A stretch of DNA of 64,000 bases from Sabellastarte sp. h YS-2021 (Eukaryota; Annelida; Polychaeta; Sabellida; Sabellidae). The stretch spans positions 2,108,001 through 2,172,000 of the forward strand of contig OZ024928.1 in the NCBI GenBank assembly GCA_964017235.1. Direction: 5' to 3'. Positions within the stretch are counted from its first letter, which is position 1; every line of letters begins with the position of its first letter. The translations under genes were made by a program, and so were the position numbers. The notes below the pieces were generated by a model. It was not told where the DNA came from. It was given only the letters and a program-made list of their open reading frames with translations, and ran no database searches. This document shows, in pieces, positions 45,186 to 55,990 of the stretch.

Positions 45186-45410
45186 GTAGTAGTAGTAGTA
45201 GTATTAGTGAGTAGTAACATTATTATTGTTATTTTTATAAGAAGTCGTAGTAGTAGTAGTAAGTAGTACTAGTAGTATAGTAGTAGTAGTAGTAGCATTA
45301 TTATTGTTATTTTTATAAGTAGTCGTAGTAGTAGTAGTAAGTAGTACTAGTAGTATAGTAGTAGTAGCAGTAGCATTAGTATTATTATTATAAGTAGTAG
45401 TTCAGAATTT
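45186..45410 (+). repeat. compound GTA microsatellite with higher-order unit
   Basis: Runs of GTA/AGT triplets. A longer unit of about 78 bases, containing CATTATTATTGTTATTTTTA then AGTCGTAGTAGTAGTAGTAA and AGTACTAGTAGTATAG, is repeated at about 45218 and 45296. Confidence 0.9.
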
Positions 45411-48059
45411 TACCTACTTTTCTTAATCATTTCAGCTTTCCATCTACATATAAAAAATACTAGATTTTACCAAGGCATACTGACTGAAAGTTTTAATTGA
45501 ACATAGGTGAGGCCTTGGGGGTTGACCGAGGTTCATCATTACCAGAAATATGAATAATCGATAACAGCATAAAAATAAACTGAATCATACTCTTGGCCCA
45601 CAGAACACAAGCAATGTTGCCTAAATTGTCTTTGATTGTGAGATGCTGGCGCTCATAACAGGAATGTAAAGTATCTGAACCAATTAGCCCAAAATATGTG
45701 TATGTTTTCAAACAGCAATATGTGATTTTATTGCATTTATAAACTTATGTATAGATATATATTGCCATGCAGCAATTTGTGATGTTGTCAAAGAAGAGTA
45801 CATCATCCATAGATCCCAGATACAACATTTTATAAAGCAATGACCAAACAAAGAAACTGGTTCCATTTTGGGAAAATATCCATACTCTGAAACCCCAAGT
45901 ATTCTAAATTTTTTATAATGCCCCCCCCCCCCCCCCGGCAGATGTCTGCACTGTACAAGTGCTTTCTAGTTATCAATGGGACTGGCATTATTCATAAAGA
46001 CAACTAATTGTTAGATGTTGTCCAATCACAAACTGAAAATTCTCGACGATTGACTTTATTGTGAGTTGTTTATAGTATATTTTCATTCACATTCCCCAAA
46101 CTGAAAACAGAGTCCCTTGTGGCCTGGATGCTTTGAATGTGATTGTCAGTAAAGAAGTATGTTTACATAAAAAAATTATACGCTCTGGCTTGAGTTAACA
46201 CTGTTTTCTCCGAGGAATCCCATCACATCACAGTTGACTGTAAACTTCATTAGAATTAGGATGTTCCAATTAACTACCACACCCATAGATGACTTTGTTA
46301 TGTTGTCACACAATCAGAAACTGCCTGCAGTCATGTAAGCATCATTTTGTTATTATATGTCTCATTAAATGACTGTGATCCCTTAATAAGGTATATAAAG
46401 CTTTTCAGAGAAGTAATAGGCAAGTGGCATGCAATAGCTGGTCACAAAATATCTGTGTTATATGGAAGACAACAAGGGACTAGGACTAGAATTCACAAAG
46501 CCTCTTTATTCTCAGAAATCCTTAAAATTTAAAGCTGCCCTTAATTTGTTGGTCCTTCTATGTTTTGGAATCTTCTACTTAATTTCCTTAAACTTAAATA
46601 TAGGGGAAGATTATTACTTGTAAAGTATATCATTAAGTTTCATTTACATTAAACATTCTATGTTTCTAAATTGACTTAAAATCCAACTAATCTCTTTTAA
46701 AAATTGCTTTAAGGATTTTAAAAATTTATGCTTCAAATTTGATCTATTGAGCTTTGACTTTAAACAGAACATTCCACTTTGGCCCTAACATTCTTCTGTA
46801 ATCCAATCAATAATACAAGATGAAGTAAAACATACATATTACGGAGCCAGTCATCCATTTTAAGTACTTGTATAAAATGTAAACTTTATTATCCAGCAAT
46901 TCACATATTTCACCTAAATAATGGGACTCACAACCCTGGCAATATACTTCGATATTCCACTGGAAGCTTTACCATCGATAATTAGTATCACAGGTGCCAA
47001 TAATTTGTAAATAATTCTTTAACTATATAGGCTAAATTTATGGCATATAGGTACCATAAGAAAGGTTTGTTTCGTTTTGTTATATGAGGAAATGGTTGCG
47101 AAATCAAAAGTTAAAATGGGATTCTTTTATTCACTGGTTTCTATAAGTATGTATACATTGCTTGGCTGTATAGATCAAAATAACTCATGAAGATAACCAT
47201 TATAATACTCATGCTACACAACTCACATAAGACTGTCATCTTTATTCATAATATATACATTTTGTGCATGTCATTCAGGAATTTTTTCTCTTTTATTTTA
47301 TGTATACAATAAATATACCAAAACAGTGAGAAATTATGTTTATTTTTGACTTATAAATATAAACTAAAGCCAGATCACAACTTGAAACTTTACTCCAAAA
47401 ATTACTCTATTTACATCTGCACTCAGGCAATATAATGTTACAAAAAGTAATTTTCCCTCCTGAGTAAAAAACTAACAAAGATTTTTAGTACCACTCATGA
47501 AATTCAAATCTATGCTGTGGCCAAGTATCATTTGTTTTCTTTTTTCTTCAGTCCTGTTGAGTGTAATCTGCTATCTTAATTATCCTCCCATAGCTGTAAG
47601 AATGATTATTACAGGTTCATAATACAAAAAATAAATAAATAAATATAGACGGTTAAAGACTCCACACATCTAACCTGTTCTAGTTTTTACCTGACACATT
47701 AACCTGTGTTTACTAACAATATGTTGCACTGGAGTGGGTAGAAGAAAAACAAGCTGTTGGCATGGAGACAATAATGTCACTCAGTCGGTGTTCAAAACCA
47801 AAACCCTACGTGATGAAAATTGTCAATTAAAATGCATCCTTTGAGGTTTCAGCAAATATCATGTTTCTCTCCTTTATTTGCAAAGATTTACACTTTTTTC
47901 TCCACGAAAAAGGGTCACAAATTGCTCAAATGAGAAAAAAATGAATAGATACAATTTTGATAAAATATATACCTACAACTTAATTGTAACAAATTGCTGA
48001 CATCAAGTTACTTACTTGATGAAACTTGAGTTAAAATGCAAAGTTAAACAAGATGCACT
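45411..48059. other. 2.6 kb without recognised genes
   Basis: AT-rich. Contains a 16-base poly-C run at 45921-45936 and an AATA run near 47628-47645. Nothing coding is supported. Confidence 0.45.
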
Positions 48060-48344
48060 CAGAGAGAGCAAAACGCTCGACTCCATATGACCAGCCTCAC
48101 AAGTGGTGTAAACTTTTTGTATTATTAACCATCTATTGTTTGTGTTTGAAGCTATGTTCTATGTTGGAAGACATTAAAATGAAATGAAAAATATTAATTA
48201 ATTTTCAGTGAATTTCTCCCCACTGAGGATGCATGCATACTTGAACACACATCCAGACACTGAATAAATATTTTGTGGATATTAAATCAGTTCACAATGG
48301 CGTGGCTCATGCTTTAGCTTGACATAATTATAAGTGTTAATTGA

Positions 48345-48515
48345 TAAAATAGGCACAGAGTGTACTAGAAACCACTGAGCACTCGCATCTACCAGAGTTT
48401 GAAAATTCATGATTTTTTTGTATCCAAAATATGATCCAGATCTTTCGCGATAAAAACCACTTCTTCGTGAAAATCAGTCAGGGTAAACTTTTTGTGATGG
48501 CCTGTCAGGGAATTG
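48345..48515 (-). repeat. dispersed repeat family T, reversed
   Basis: The minus strand reads GATCTGGATCATATTTTGGA, TACAAAAAAATCAT, then GGTAGATGCGAGTGCTCAGT. It matches 52000-52105, where GATCAATATCTGGATAC and GAGGCATGGACTCTCTGAGT occur. Confidence 0.55.
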
Positions 48516-48734
48516 AAAGAGATGGAAAAAAAATTAAAAACAGAAATTAATAAAAATATAAAAATCATGAATACACCACCACTCTCTTGATTATCTTTAT
48601 CAATTTTAAGATATAAAATGAGAAGAAATGTTTTTAACTAAAGACAGCAAATATCACAAGCTAGGTTTGTGACCTCACAATGACAATTGTATTGTGACAT
48701 CACTAAGTAATGACATCATCAGAAAGCAAAATAT

Positions 48735-49690
48735 TGATTTACATATGGGAGGAAGAGAAGCTGGGCCGGTTTTCATAAAACTTGCTGAGACCAAATTTTG
48801 TCTCAAGTCTTAAGTTTTGGTCTCAAGTCTGAGACCATTTTTGGTCTCAACCTTGTTAGCTATTCACAAAACAGTTGAGACCAAATTCAGTCTCAGATTT
48901 GGTCTCAAATTTAAGACTGGTACATAGTTGTCTTAAATATTTTGTTCAAAGTCTCAAGCATTATTTCATCTTAACTGAGATTCACATTATAATTTTTTTT
49001 TGGTTCAATGTAAAGTAGAAATAATTTACAACATATATAATACTTGGCCTAAATTTTTGTAACAACGGATATCCCATACTTTGGTTTCAAAAGTACCTTA
49101 CTTTGAGACACTTTCAACAGTGTTTTCTGACTGCATAGCAACAAAGAAGTAGATCATGTGACATGAAAAATAAAAAACACTTGACACAATTTTCTATTCA
49201 TTTTTTATTTTAATAGACAGTATAATTTTTGTTAAGAATTAAAACACACAAAAACTATTGATCTTTGAAAAAATGTTAGATATATTTGCAAGTTTAAGGT
49301 TTGTTTACATTGGAAAGACTTGAGACTGGTCTCAGCTTGGTCTCAGCTGAGAACCTCTTTGTGAATACAAAGCTGAGACTTGGTCTTAACTGAGACCAAA
49401 TCTCAAAGTTGAGACTATTTTTTGTCTCAGACTTAAGATCTCTTTATGAATACGGCCCCAGATTTCTCTGTATAAACCCAATTGAAAATAAGAAAAACTC
49501 TATCCTGACTTTAATTTTTAATCAAATTTCACCAAATTTGGAGGGATCTGTCTGTACCCCCAAAAAAATATCTGCCCACCAAATTTCAGCTCGATTGATG
49601 TTGTAGTTTTTGTGTTATAAGTGCAAAACTGTGCACAGACAGACAAACTGATCACAATAACCTCTGTAATCTCTAGCCTTTCTCAGTCTT
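48735..49690 (+). repeat. repeat family H, copy 1, interrupted by a MITE
   Basis: Outside the inserted MITE (48761-49461) it reads ATTGATTTACATATGGGAGG, AAGAGAAG, then TCTCTGTATAAACCCAATTG, CACCAAATTTGG, TCTGTACCCC, CCCACCAAATTTCAGCTCGA and GTGCACAGACAGACAAACTG. A second copy lies at 50032-50570. Non-coding. Confidence 0.75.
48761..49461. repeat. MITE family G, copy with GAGACCAAA-rich arms
   Basis: Terminal inverted repeats CTGGGCCGGTTTTCATAAAA and, complemented from the right end, CTGGGGCCGTATTCATAAAG. Both arms are packed with TGAGACC/GGTCTCA words; the middle is AT-rich with a CATGTGACATGAAAAATAAA block shared with the other copies. Comparison with the second family-H repeat shows the pre-insertion site. 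Confidence 0.82.
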
Positions 49691-50031
49691 TTAAACCATA
49701 TTGCTAATGTTGTTAAAATATGAAGTTATAAAAATAATGAGTTAAATAATTTCTTTTAAACAACTTGTTAATTGAAAATAAAAAGTGTATGACTGAGAGT
49801 GTATTGAAATAATATGTAATTTTCCAAATAGCATTTACACTACTTTATTTTTTTATATCATTAAAATAACCACTTGCAGAAAGGCTAACATTTGCACATA
49901 GCCCCCCTCCCCCTCTCTCCACACCACATACACTACAAACTACCAGTGAGAAAAGCCATGAAACATAGCAACACGCATACATACACACCCCATACACACA
50001 TAAAAAAGCATTGGGGGAAGCAAAGCTGATT

Positions 50032-50570
50032 GTGTGTGGATTATTGATTTACGTTGTCCCGTGAAATTTTTCTGCCGTGAAATTTTTCTACTTGCTGTCT
50101 TTTTACCCGTTTCCACGCCATCGCGCATGCGCAGAAATGGTTATATTATAAACCGAAAACACTTTATTTTACAAAATATCCAACATATTGTTGAAAGTTA
50201 TCGATATATGTACATTATATTTCTTAAACTATCATTTAACAACAATAAAATGCAATAATAATGGAGATCCGTGGTTTAGAAGGGACTCAGAAAAAAAATT
50301 TTACTTCCGGGAAAAATTTCACGTTACAACGTTCGTGAGGAAGAGAAGCAGACTTCACTGTAAAAGCCCAATTAAAAATAAGAAAAACTCTCTCCTGGCT
50401 TTAATTTTCAAACAAATTACACCAAATTTGGTAGAATCCGTCTGTACCCCATGAAATACCTGCCCACCAAATTTGAGCTCGATTGATGTTATAGTTTTTG
50501 AGTTATAAGGGTGAAACGGTGCACAGACAGACAGACAGAAACAAACTGATCACAATAACCCTCTCCTATC
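50032..50570 (+). repeat. repeat family H, copy 2, interrupted by a 280-bp MITE
   Basis: TTATTGATTTA at 50041-50051, then the MITE, then GTTCGTGAGGAAGAGAAGCA and CCCAATTAAAAATAAGAAAA. The rest aligns with copy 1 at 49465-49680. It ends in GACAGACAGACAGAAACAAA and GATCACAATAACC. Confidence 0.78.
50052..50331. repeat. 280-bp MITE with CGTTGT termini
   Basis: CGTTGTCCCGTGAAATTTTT at the left and AAAAATTTCACGTTACAACG at the right form an inverted repeat (18 of 20 match). CCGTGAAATTTTTC is repeated just inside the left end. Aligning the surrounding repeat with its other copy suggests a 4-bp target duplication CGTT. Confidence 0.8.
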
Positions 50571-51849
50571 GTCGAGTGTTAACTATCAATTTTCCTAAAA
50601 CAGCTACACAGAAGTTATGACTTAATTTATATAACTTATTAGGTTCCTTCTGTCACATGTAAAAGCTATAAAGTACTTGCAGAACGCAAACCCCTTCAAA
50701 GGGGGCATTTCTGAAAATTTGGAAAAAATTTTAATTCTAGAATTTGTTCCGGATTTTTCTGAAATGTAATTCTTACATCCTTTTGCAAGGGCCTATCCAA
50801 ATAAGAAATCAGTTAGTTAAATGTTATTGAAAATAAAGTGAAAATGGAATTGTTGAAAATTCAGGATTTTCTTATGTTATAGATGCTGGGCTGCCCATAA
50901 CATATAAGGTTTTGAAAGTGCTTATAAAAAGCTACAAGAATACATAATTTGGGAAATAGCTTGGTCATCGCAACCCATAGCCATTTTGAAATACCTTCTG
51001 TAAGAGCCCTGCCTAACAGCTTGTATGGTTTCATAAACGACAGTAGATTTACAGAAACCCCTCACATCACAGAGTAGCTACATAACCACACAGAGAGGTG
51101 ACTGAATTACTGCCAAATATTTGAAAACAGGAAGAAACCCCTGATCAGCTTCTTGTCTGCTAAAAAGCTTCTGTTAGAAGATATTTAGAGTCACCTTAGC
51201 TTTTGTATTAATTCCCAGGGAATTATAAATTGGTTGCAATCTTGGTTTTCTTCAACAAATTTACATCATCTGACGTAAAGAAACATACAGTCAATTTATT
51301 TTTTGTGATAAGATTTTTAATTGTTGAACACGTTTTAATGTAAGTACCTATCAAAAGACTGAATTGTCAGAAGATGCGACAATACTCCACAAATCCTTTT
51401 GAAAAAGTCTAGACTTAAACTTTATAAACTGGAAACTTTCAAAAATCTGGAAATGCTATGTAAACCTAAACTTTTATTCTTGGATTAAATGTAAATTCTT
51501 CTCTTTGTCAGAAATAGTATCAGAGAGAGCTCACGTCATTTGATTAACCATCCATGGTGTCTGTATGGTAATATTTCCTTTCTTACTGAGGTACAAATGC
51601 AGGCACATGAAAGTTTATCCACAATTGTTTGTTGAGATGTCAGTCATAAAAAACCTACCCAGACTGCTTAAATAATCCAACTAATTCAGTTCATTTGAAA
51701 TCAATCTCGGAAATGTTATGCCCTCTCTGGTGTAACTTAGTTCAGGGAATAAATTGCAATTTCCATTTAAGTAACTCATGAATATCCGACTTAAAAATAC
51801 ACTTAAATATTATGCACACAAGAAACTGACTGGTATTATTTTCATGACT
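50571..51849. other. no gene recognised
   Basis: AT-rich; nothing supported. Confidence 0.4.
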
Positions 51850-52115
51850 GTTTGTCCATTTCCCTGTTTGTCCGTTTGTTTGTCAGTTTGTTTGTGTTTT
51901 TGTTTGCAGTATGACGTAAATACTACCGGCTAGACTTTCCTTAAAAATTACAAGATAGGTCTTAGTCGAATGTAGATGCCATTAAATTTTGAGATTAATC
52001 TGGATCAATATCTGGATACAAAAAAAGTTTAAAAAATCCGGATTTTCCCATTTACTTATTAATACATGCCTTAGAGGAGGCATGGACTCTCTGAGTGCTC
52101 TTGTTATATTTAACC
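51850..52115 (+). repeat. dispersed repeat family T, longest copy
   Basis: Starts with TGTTTGTCC-type words (GACTGTTTGTCCATTTCCCT), then TACTACCGGCTAGACTTTCC, GAGATTAATCTGGATCAATA, ATCTGGATACAAAAAAAG and TTAGAGGAGGCATGGACTCT followed by CTGAGTGCTC. Non-coding. Other copies are at 13980, 42950, 48345 (reverse) and 55850. Confidence 0.6.
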
Positions 52116-52221
52116 TTAAATGGAATTTTTTTGAAACTGATGCAAAAAGAAACAAGGCCGAAAGGGGTTTCGGTCTACTAGTGCGAGCGGCCTTGCCATC
52201 AGAGACACGAGAAGTGAACTG

Positions 52222-52292
52222 AGGTGGTCACCCATCCAAGTACTAATGCAGACCATTGCTGCTTAACTTCAGTGATGAGACAGGTACTCACC
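52222..52292 (-). repeat. 5S-rRNA-derived fragment (SINE3-like or pseudogene)
   Basis: The minus strand reads TGAAGTTAAGCAGCAATGGT, then CTGCATTAGTACTTGGATGG and GTGACCACC. This is the internal-promoter half of 5S rRNA (AAGCTAAGCAGGG and TTAGTACTTGGATGGGAGACC in the canonical molecule) with several substitutions. The 5' third of 5S is absent. A G/C-richer segment with a GGCCGAAAGGGGTTTCGGTC inverted repeat (52157-52176 on the plus strand) follows downstream on the minus strand. Confidence 0.75.
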
Positions 52293-52478
52293 TTGCTACA
52301 TCACAATTCGTGAAAGTCTGAAGACAAAAAAAGGGTGATCTCTAGCAGCACGAGTTTTGTTACAGCTGGCAAAAAACAGTCAGTTCTACTTATCATAGAT
52401 CACTTAATCCTATCATCATTAACACCTCTTAGCCAGATGACTGTATGAATTGAAATCTTTAAATATTCTTTGAATTCT

Positions 52479-52846
52479 CCCATTTGGCCTTTAAGTGTCA
52501 CATATTTCCTACTCCTTCTGACATGTAATTTAGTATAGTAACATTTTAGTATTTTCATTAAAAGTACCTCACAGTACTTAGATACTGGAGTACTTAATCA
52601 TAATAACTTGTGTTAGTATGTAAATGTCAAACTTAGTCTAAGGCCACCTCAAAGTGTGTAGTTTATTTAAAATCATTTGAAGTTAAGGTGGCCTTAGAGG
52701 TCAGATTGTAAATAAACTCTAGTGTGTATTGTAAATAAAAGTATAATCCCCAAGATGTGGCTTTCACTCAACCTTGCCAACATAGGCCACTGTCTTCCAT
52801 TTGGCCTTTAAGTGTCACATCTTTCCTACTCCATCTAACATGTAAT
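52479..52846 (+). repeat. 50-bp direct repeats flanking an inverted repeat
   Basis: 52480-52529 and 52797-52846 share CATTTGGCCTTTAAGTGTCA, CAT-TTTCCTACTCC, then ACATGTAAT at about 90 percent identity. Between them, TCTAAGGCCACCT (about 52637) and AGGTGGCCTTAGA (about 52687) are inverted. Confidence 0.7.
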
Positions 52847-53872
52847 CAGTTGATTTTAGCAGGAATTTCACTGTTTGTCAGGTACTGTCGCTTTATATTC
52901 TCAGGATATTCACGAGGGAAACCTTTATGCTATGAATAATCAAATTCCTTCTGCACATTATTGTCTGTGGGGAGTTTCTGTCGGGGTCATATTGACGTTC
53001 GATTAAGGGCCACAGGTTAACTTGTATACCTGATTAAGAGTTTCAGCAGAGACTTGGGTGGTGACTGGCTCATTAATAAGGCAATTGTTAATTTCATCAG
53101 AGAAAAGGTCTGTTCTGATAATTGAAAAACATTACTATAGCCAGCAGAGGAAGTATAATAGAAAAAGTACCTGAGTGATGCAGATTTTTAATGTTATCTT
53201 AGGTAAAGTTAGACTGATAGAATTTGATCTCTGATGAAGTATTTGATCCGGTTGCCCTTTAACACATAATCAACAACCAATGACCTACCAGGGTCACAGT
53301 GCCCAACAGAGTCTCATTTCTTTTGATTCATTTTAACTTTGAACATAAAGATTAACATTCAATAGGAAAACTTTCTGAATGATATATAGAACAATATATT
53401 ACTATATTATAAGACTATAGCAAGTGAATTTTGTTGTTAAACTTCATGAATGATAACCTTTGTATGTCTAAAGAGGGGTGTTTAATGCCAAACAGGCTGT
53501 CATATAAATTGCATTTTGGGGCATCAGAAAAAATAAATACTCTAATGCTTCAATTGAGATTTCTGAATGGAAATTTTAATGCAACAAAAACGAGCAGAAT
53601 CTCTTTACAAGAACCTTGCTAATGATGTATATAACATATTAGTAGTGTCAAAAATGTTAACGAAAAGGTGACTCTTATTAACAATTTTTTGTAGCCCTTA
53701 TTGTGTGCAGTAAGTGACACCAATATATCTGAAAATATATTACAATCTAAAATTGCTCTTATGTAGGAAAAACACAGCATTCAGTGAACAATAAAAAAGT
53801 ATGCCAACAGTTTGCAGATGGTACAAAATGTAGAATATACATTATGAAGTAGTTGGACTGAAGTATCTACCA
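52847..53872. other. no gene recognised
   Basis: AT-rich; a 63-codon frame at 53431-53622 has no domain. Confidence 0.4.
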
Positions 53873-53990
53873 TTATGATCCAGTGGCTAACATATTTGTT
53901 TACAAACAAACAGGTACAGGCAAATTCATAGTGGGTCAGAAGTCCACTTACAATAACAAAAGCCGGCCACAGTGGCAGGCTAAAAAACTC

Positions 53991-54580
53991 CAGGGCGGGT
54001 AATCACGAAGGATCTTAGACTTAGCCAGGTCTTAGGCTTAAATGTGGTCTTAAAGCTGAGACTTTTGTCTCAGCTAAGTTTTGTCTTAAATCCATATTCA
54101 CAAAAAGGGACTTAGCTAAGTCCAAGATTATCAAATAACCTCAGTGGTTTTATGTGTCATGTGACCTTTCTTTTCTATTTCAAACTAAACTATTGGTGAT
54201 TTATCTCTTTCATTTAATGCATTTTATCAAAGGAAAAGTGCTGTTTTGAAATGGAAAACCTTATTACCACACATAAACTCCCAAAGACTGCTTTAGTGAG
54301 GTGTTTTGTATAATTATACTTTATTTACAGCCATTGCAAATTTTGAAGTGGAGAAAAGTTTATGGCGGCCATATTTAAGTCCTCTTTACAAAACTTAAGC
54401 CCACTACCAACCAGTCTTAGAGTTGAGCCCTTGGCTAAGCCTAAGACCGGTCTTAAAGTCTTTGTTAATACCACTAAGCCTAAGACAAAAGTCTTAGCAG
54501 TTTTTGGGCAGAAACTTGAGACAAAAGTCTCAACTTTTAAGCCTAAGCCCAGGCGAAGACCTTTCGTGAATACGGGCCTG
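53991..54580. repeat. MITE family G inside a SINE
   Basis: Left end CAGGGCGGGTAATCACGAAG; right end complement CAGGCCCGTATTCACGAAAG. Arms carry many TCTTAGGCTTA/TAAGCCTAAG words. The interior block with ATGGCGGCCATATTTAAGTC and TGTGTCATGTGACC is shared with the copy at 31753-32205. Flanked by CAG at the left and CTG at the right, if the element is taken to start at GGCGGG. Confidence 0.82.
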
Positions 54581-54649
54581 AATATTGATAAATGGTCATT
54601 CTTTAGACTCTTTTAGTTTAGGTGATGTCAGCCACTTTAGATATTGGGC

Positions 54650-54898
54650 TGTACATGTGTTATGTGGCTGTGGTGGTGCAGTGGTAACACACTCGCCTCC
54701 CACCATTAAGGTCTGCAGTTCAAACCCCAGACCTTATGTGGGAATGTTGGTAGTTGCTTACTGATGGTCAGCAGTTTACACTACAGAACCTTGACCAACT
54801 GTATGTACTGGTTTCCTCTGCCCACAAACCCACCCATCATGATATGACAATGTGTAAAACGATGTTAAAAGCCAAGTAAAGAAATGTACGTGTGTTAT
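54650..54898 (+). mobile_element. tRNA-derived SINE (type B) with duplication
   Basis: The body lies at 54664-54884: GTGGTGCAGTGGTAACACAC head, diverged B box GTTCAAACCCC, the type-B core, and the end AAAACGATGTTAAAAGCCAA. Flanks TGTACATGTGTTAT (54650-54663) and TGTACGTGTGTTAT (54885-54898) differ at one base. Inserted in the type-A SINE. Confidence 0.92.
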
Positions 54899-54945
54899 TA
54901 TGATGGGTCAAATCATGCTCTAAGTATAAATTTACAAAAAAAAAT

Positions 54946-55849
54946 ACAACAAAAAGTCAAGACTGTCCTCTATACATTTCATCACCGATTTACAGGTCCG
55001 TTACATACATTAATAAATTTCGTACATTCTACACTCTGCTAATAAAATAATACATTTTTACGAGAGAATTGCTTCTGTTATTTCATCTAAGGATTGATTT
55101 TCTGTCTTATGAGGTGTACAGTTGCAATTTATTGGAGATGTAATTATCTGTCATTTCCACGTTAACCGTCCAACATTGTTATTCTGTCTGTATTGCAGTA
55201 GCTTACAAACTTATGTTTTCTTCATTTAGTATGAAAGTCTATTTACATCTACAAAGAATAATGAAACAAGCATGGTTATATTAAAATTCGGAAAAATGTA
55301 TGTATCAAAATTAAAGGTCATTCATTAACAATTTCATAATCATCAATTCTCTGAGTTAACCGAGAATAAATCCAAGAAAACCACTTTTAAAAGAGCTGGT
55401 AGTGATGACTTATTTTTTAATTAAGTAAACAAATATCTGTCTATTTTGTATATAATGTACTACCACTAGTCATTTTAATATAAATAAAGGCTTCGCAAGC
55501 TTATGTTTAGTTGGTGAATTAAGGATAGATAAAACACTTAATCAACTCAGTCTGACATCTCTTGCCCATTATTCTGCCACAAGTATGTTCCTGATTTGCC
55601 TAGTCCTGGATCTTATTTTGTTGGGTTCCCGGAGAGGATGTTGACCTTTTATGTCTCACCCCGGTTCTGTCTTGTAACACATTGTACATACATACCCTCA
55701 TCACCCCAAAACTATACATCAAGTGTGAGTGTCATATTTCAAAACAAGAAAGGGTCTACCCACTGTTCAGCTTTTATTAAAGATATTCCATTTCGGGAAC
55801 TATATTTTGGATCAAACTATTTTTGTGATTTTTTTTTGCAATACCTGAA
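54946..55849. other. no gene recognised
   Basis: A plus frame of 91 codons at 55596-55871 has no recognisable family. Confidence 0.4.
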
Positions 55850-55990
55850 TGCATTTCTCGAAAACCATTAGAAGGATCAGATCGATATTTTACCATAAGG
55901 TGGAACATACCCTTGGATTTAGTTACTTTCGAAGATGATCAGGATCAAAATGACAGATCCAGAACTATTTATCTTATGTGTTGGCAATAC
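55850..55990 (+). repeat. dispersed repeat family T, middle part
   Basis: TCGAAAACCATTAGAAGGAT, then TTTTACCATAAGGTGGAACA and GATGATCAGGATCAAAATGA. It resembles the TAGACTTTCC to GATCTGGATC section of the other copies. Confidence 0.4.

Larger units (their letters stand above)
53873..54945 (+). mobile_element. type-A SINE split by a MITE and by a type-B SINE
   Basis: Pieces in order: 53873-53990 (decayed head, AGGTACAGGCAAATTCATAG, AGTGGCAGGCTAAAAAACTC), 54581-54663 (ATAAATGGTCATTCTTTAG, GATGTCAGCCACTTTAGATA) and 54885-54945 (TATGATGGGTCAAATCATGC and an ATAAATTTACAAAAA-like end). The order matches the intact type-A copies, so both other elements inserted later. Confidence 0.85.

Noticed and set aside
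45921-45936. Poly-C tract as a functional signal
   Set aside because: A homopolymer of uncertain true length with no context.
55596-55871. 91-codon plus frame
   Set aside because: No recognisable domain, and the end overlaps a degenerate family-T repeat.
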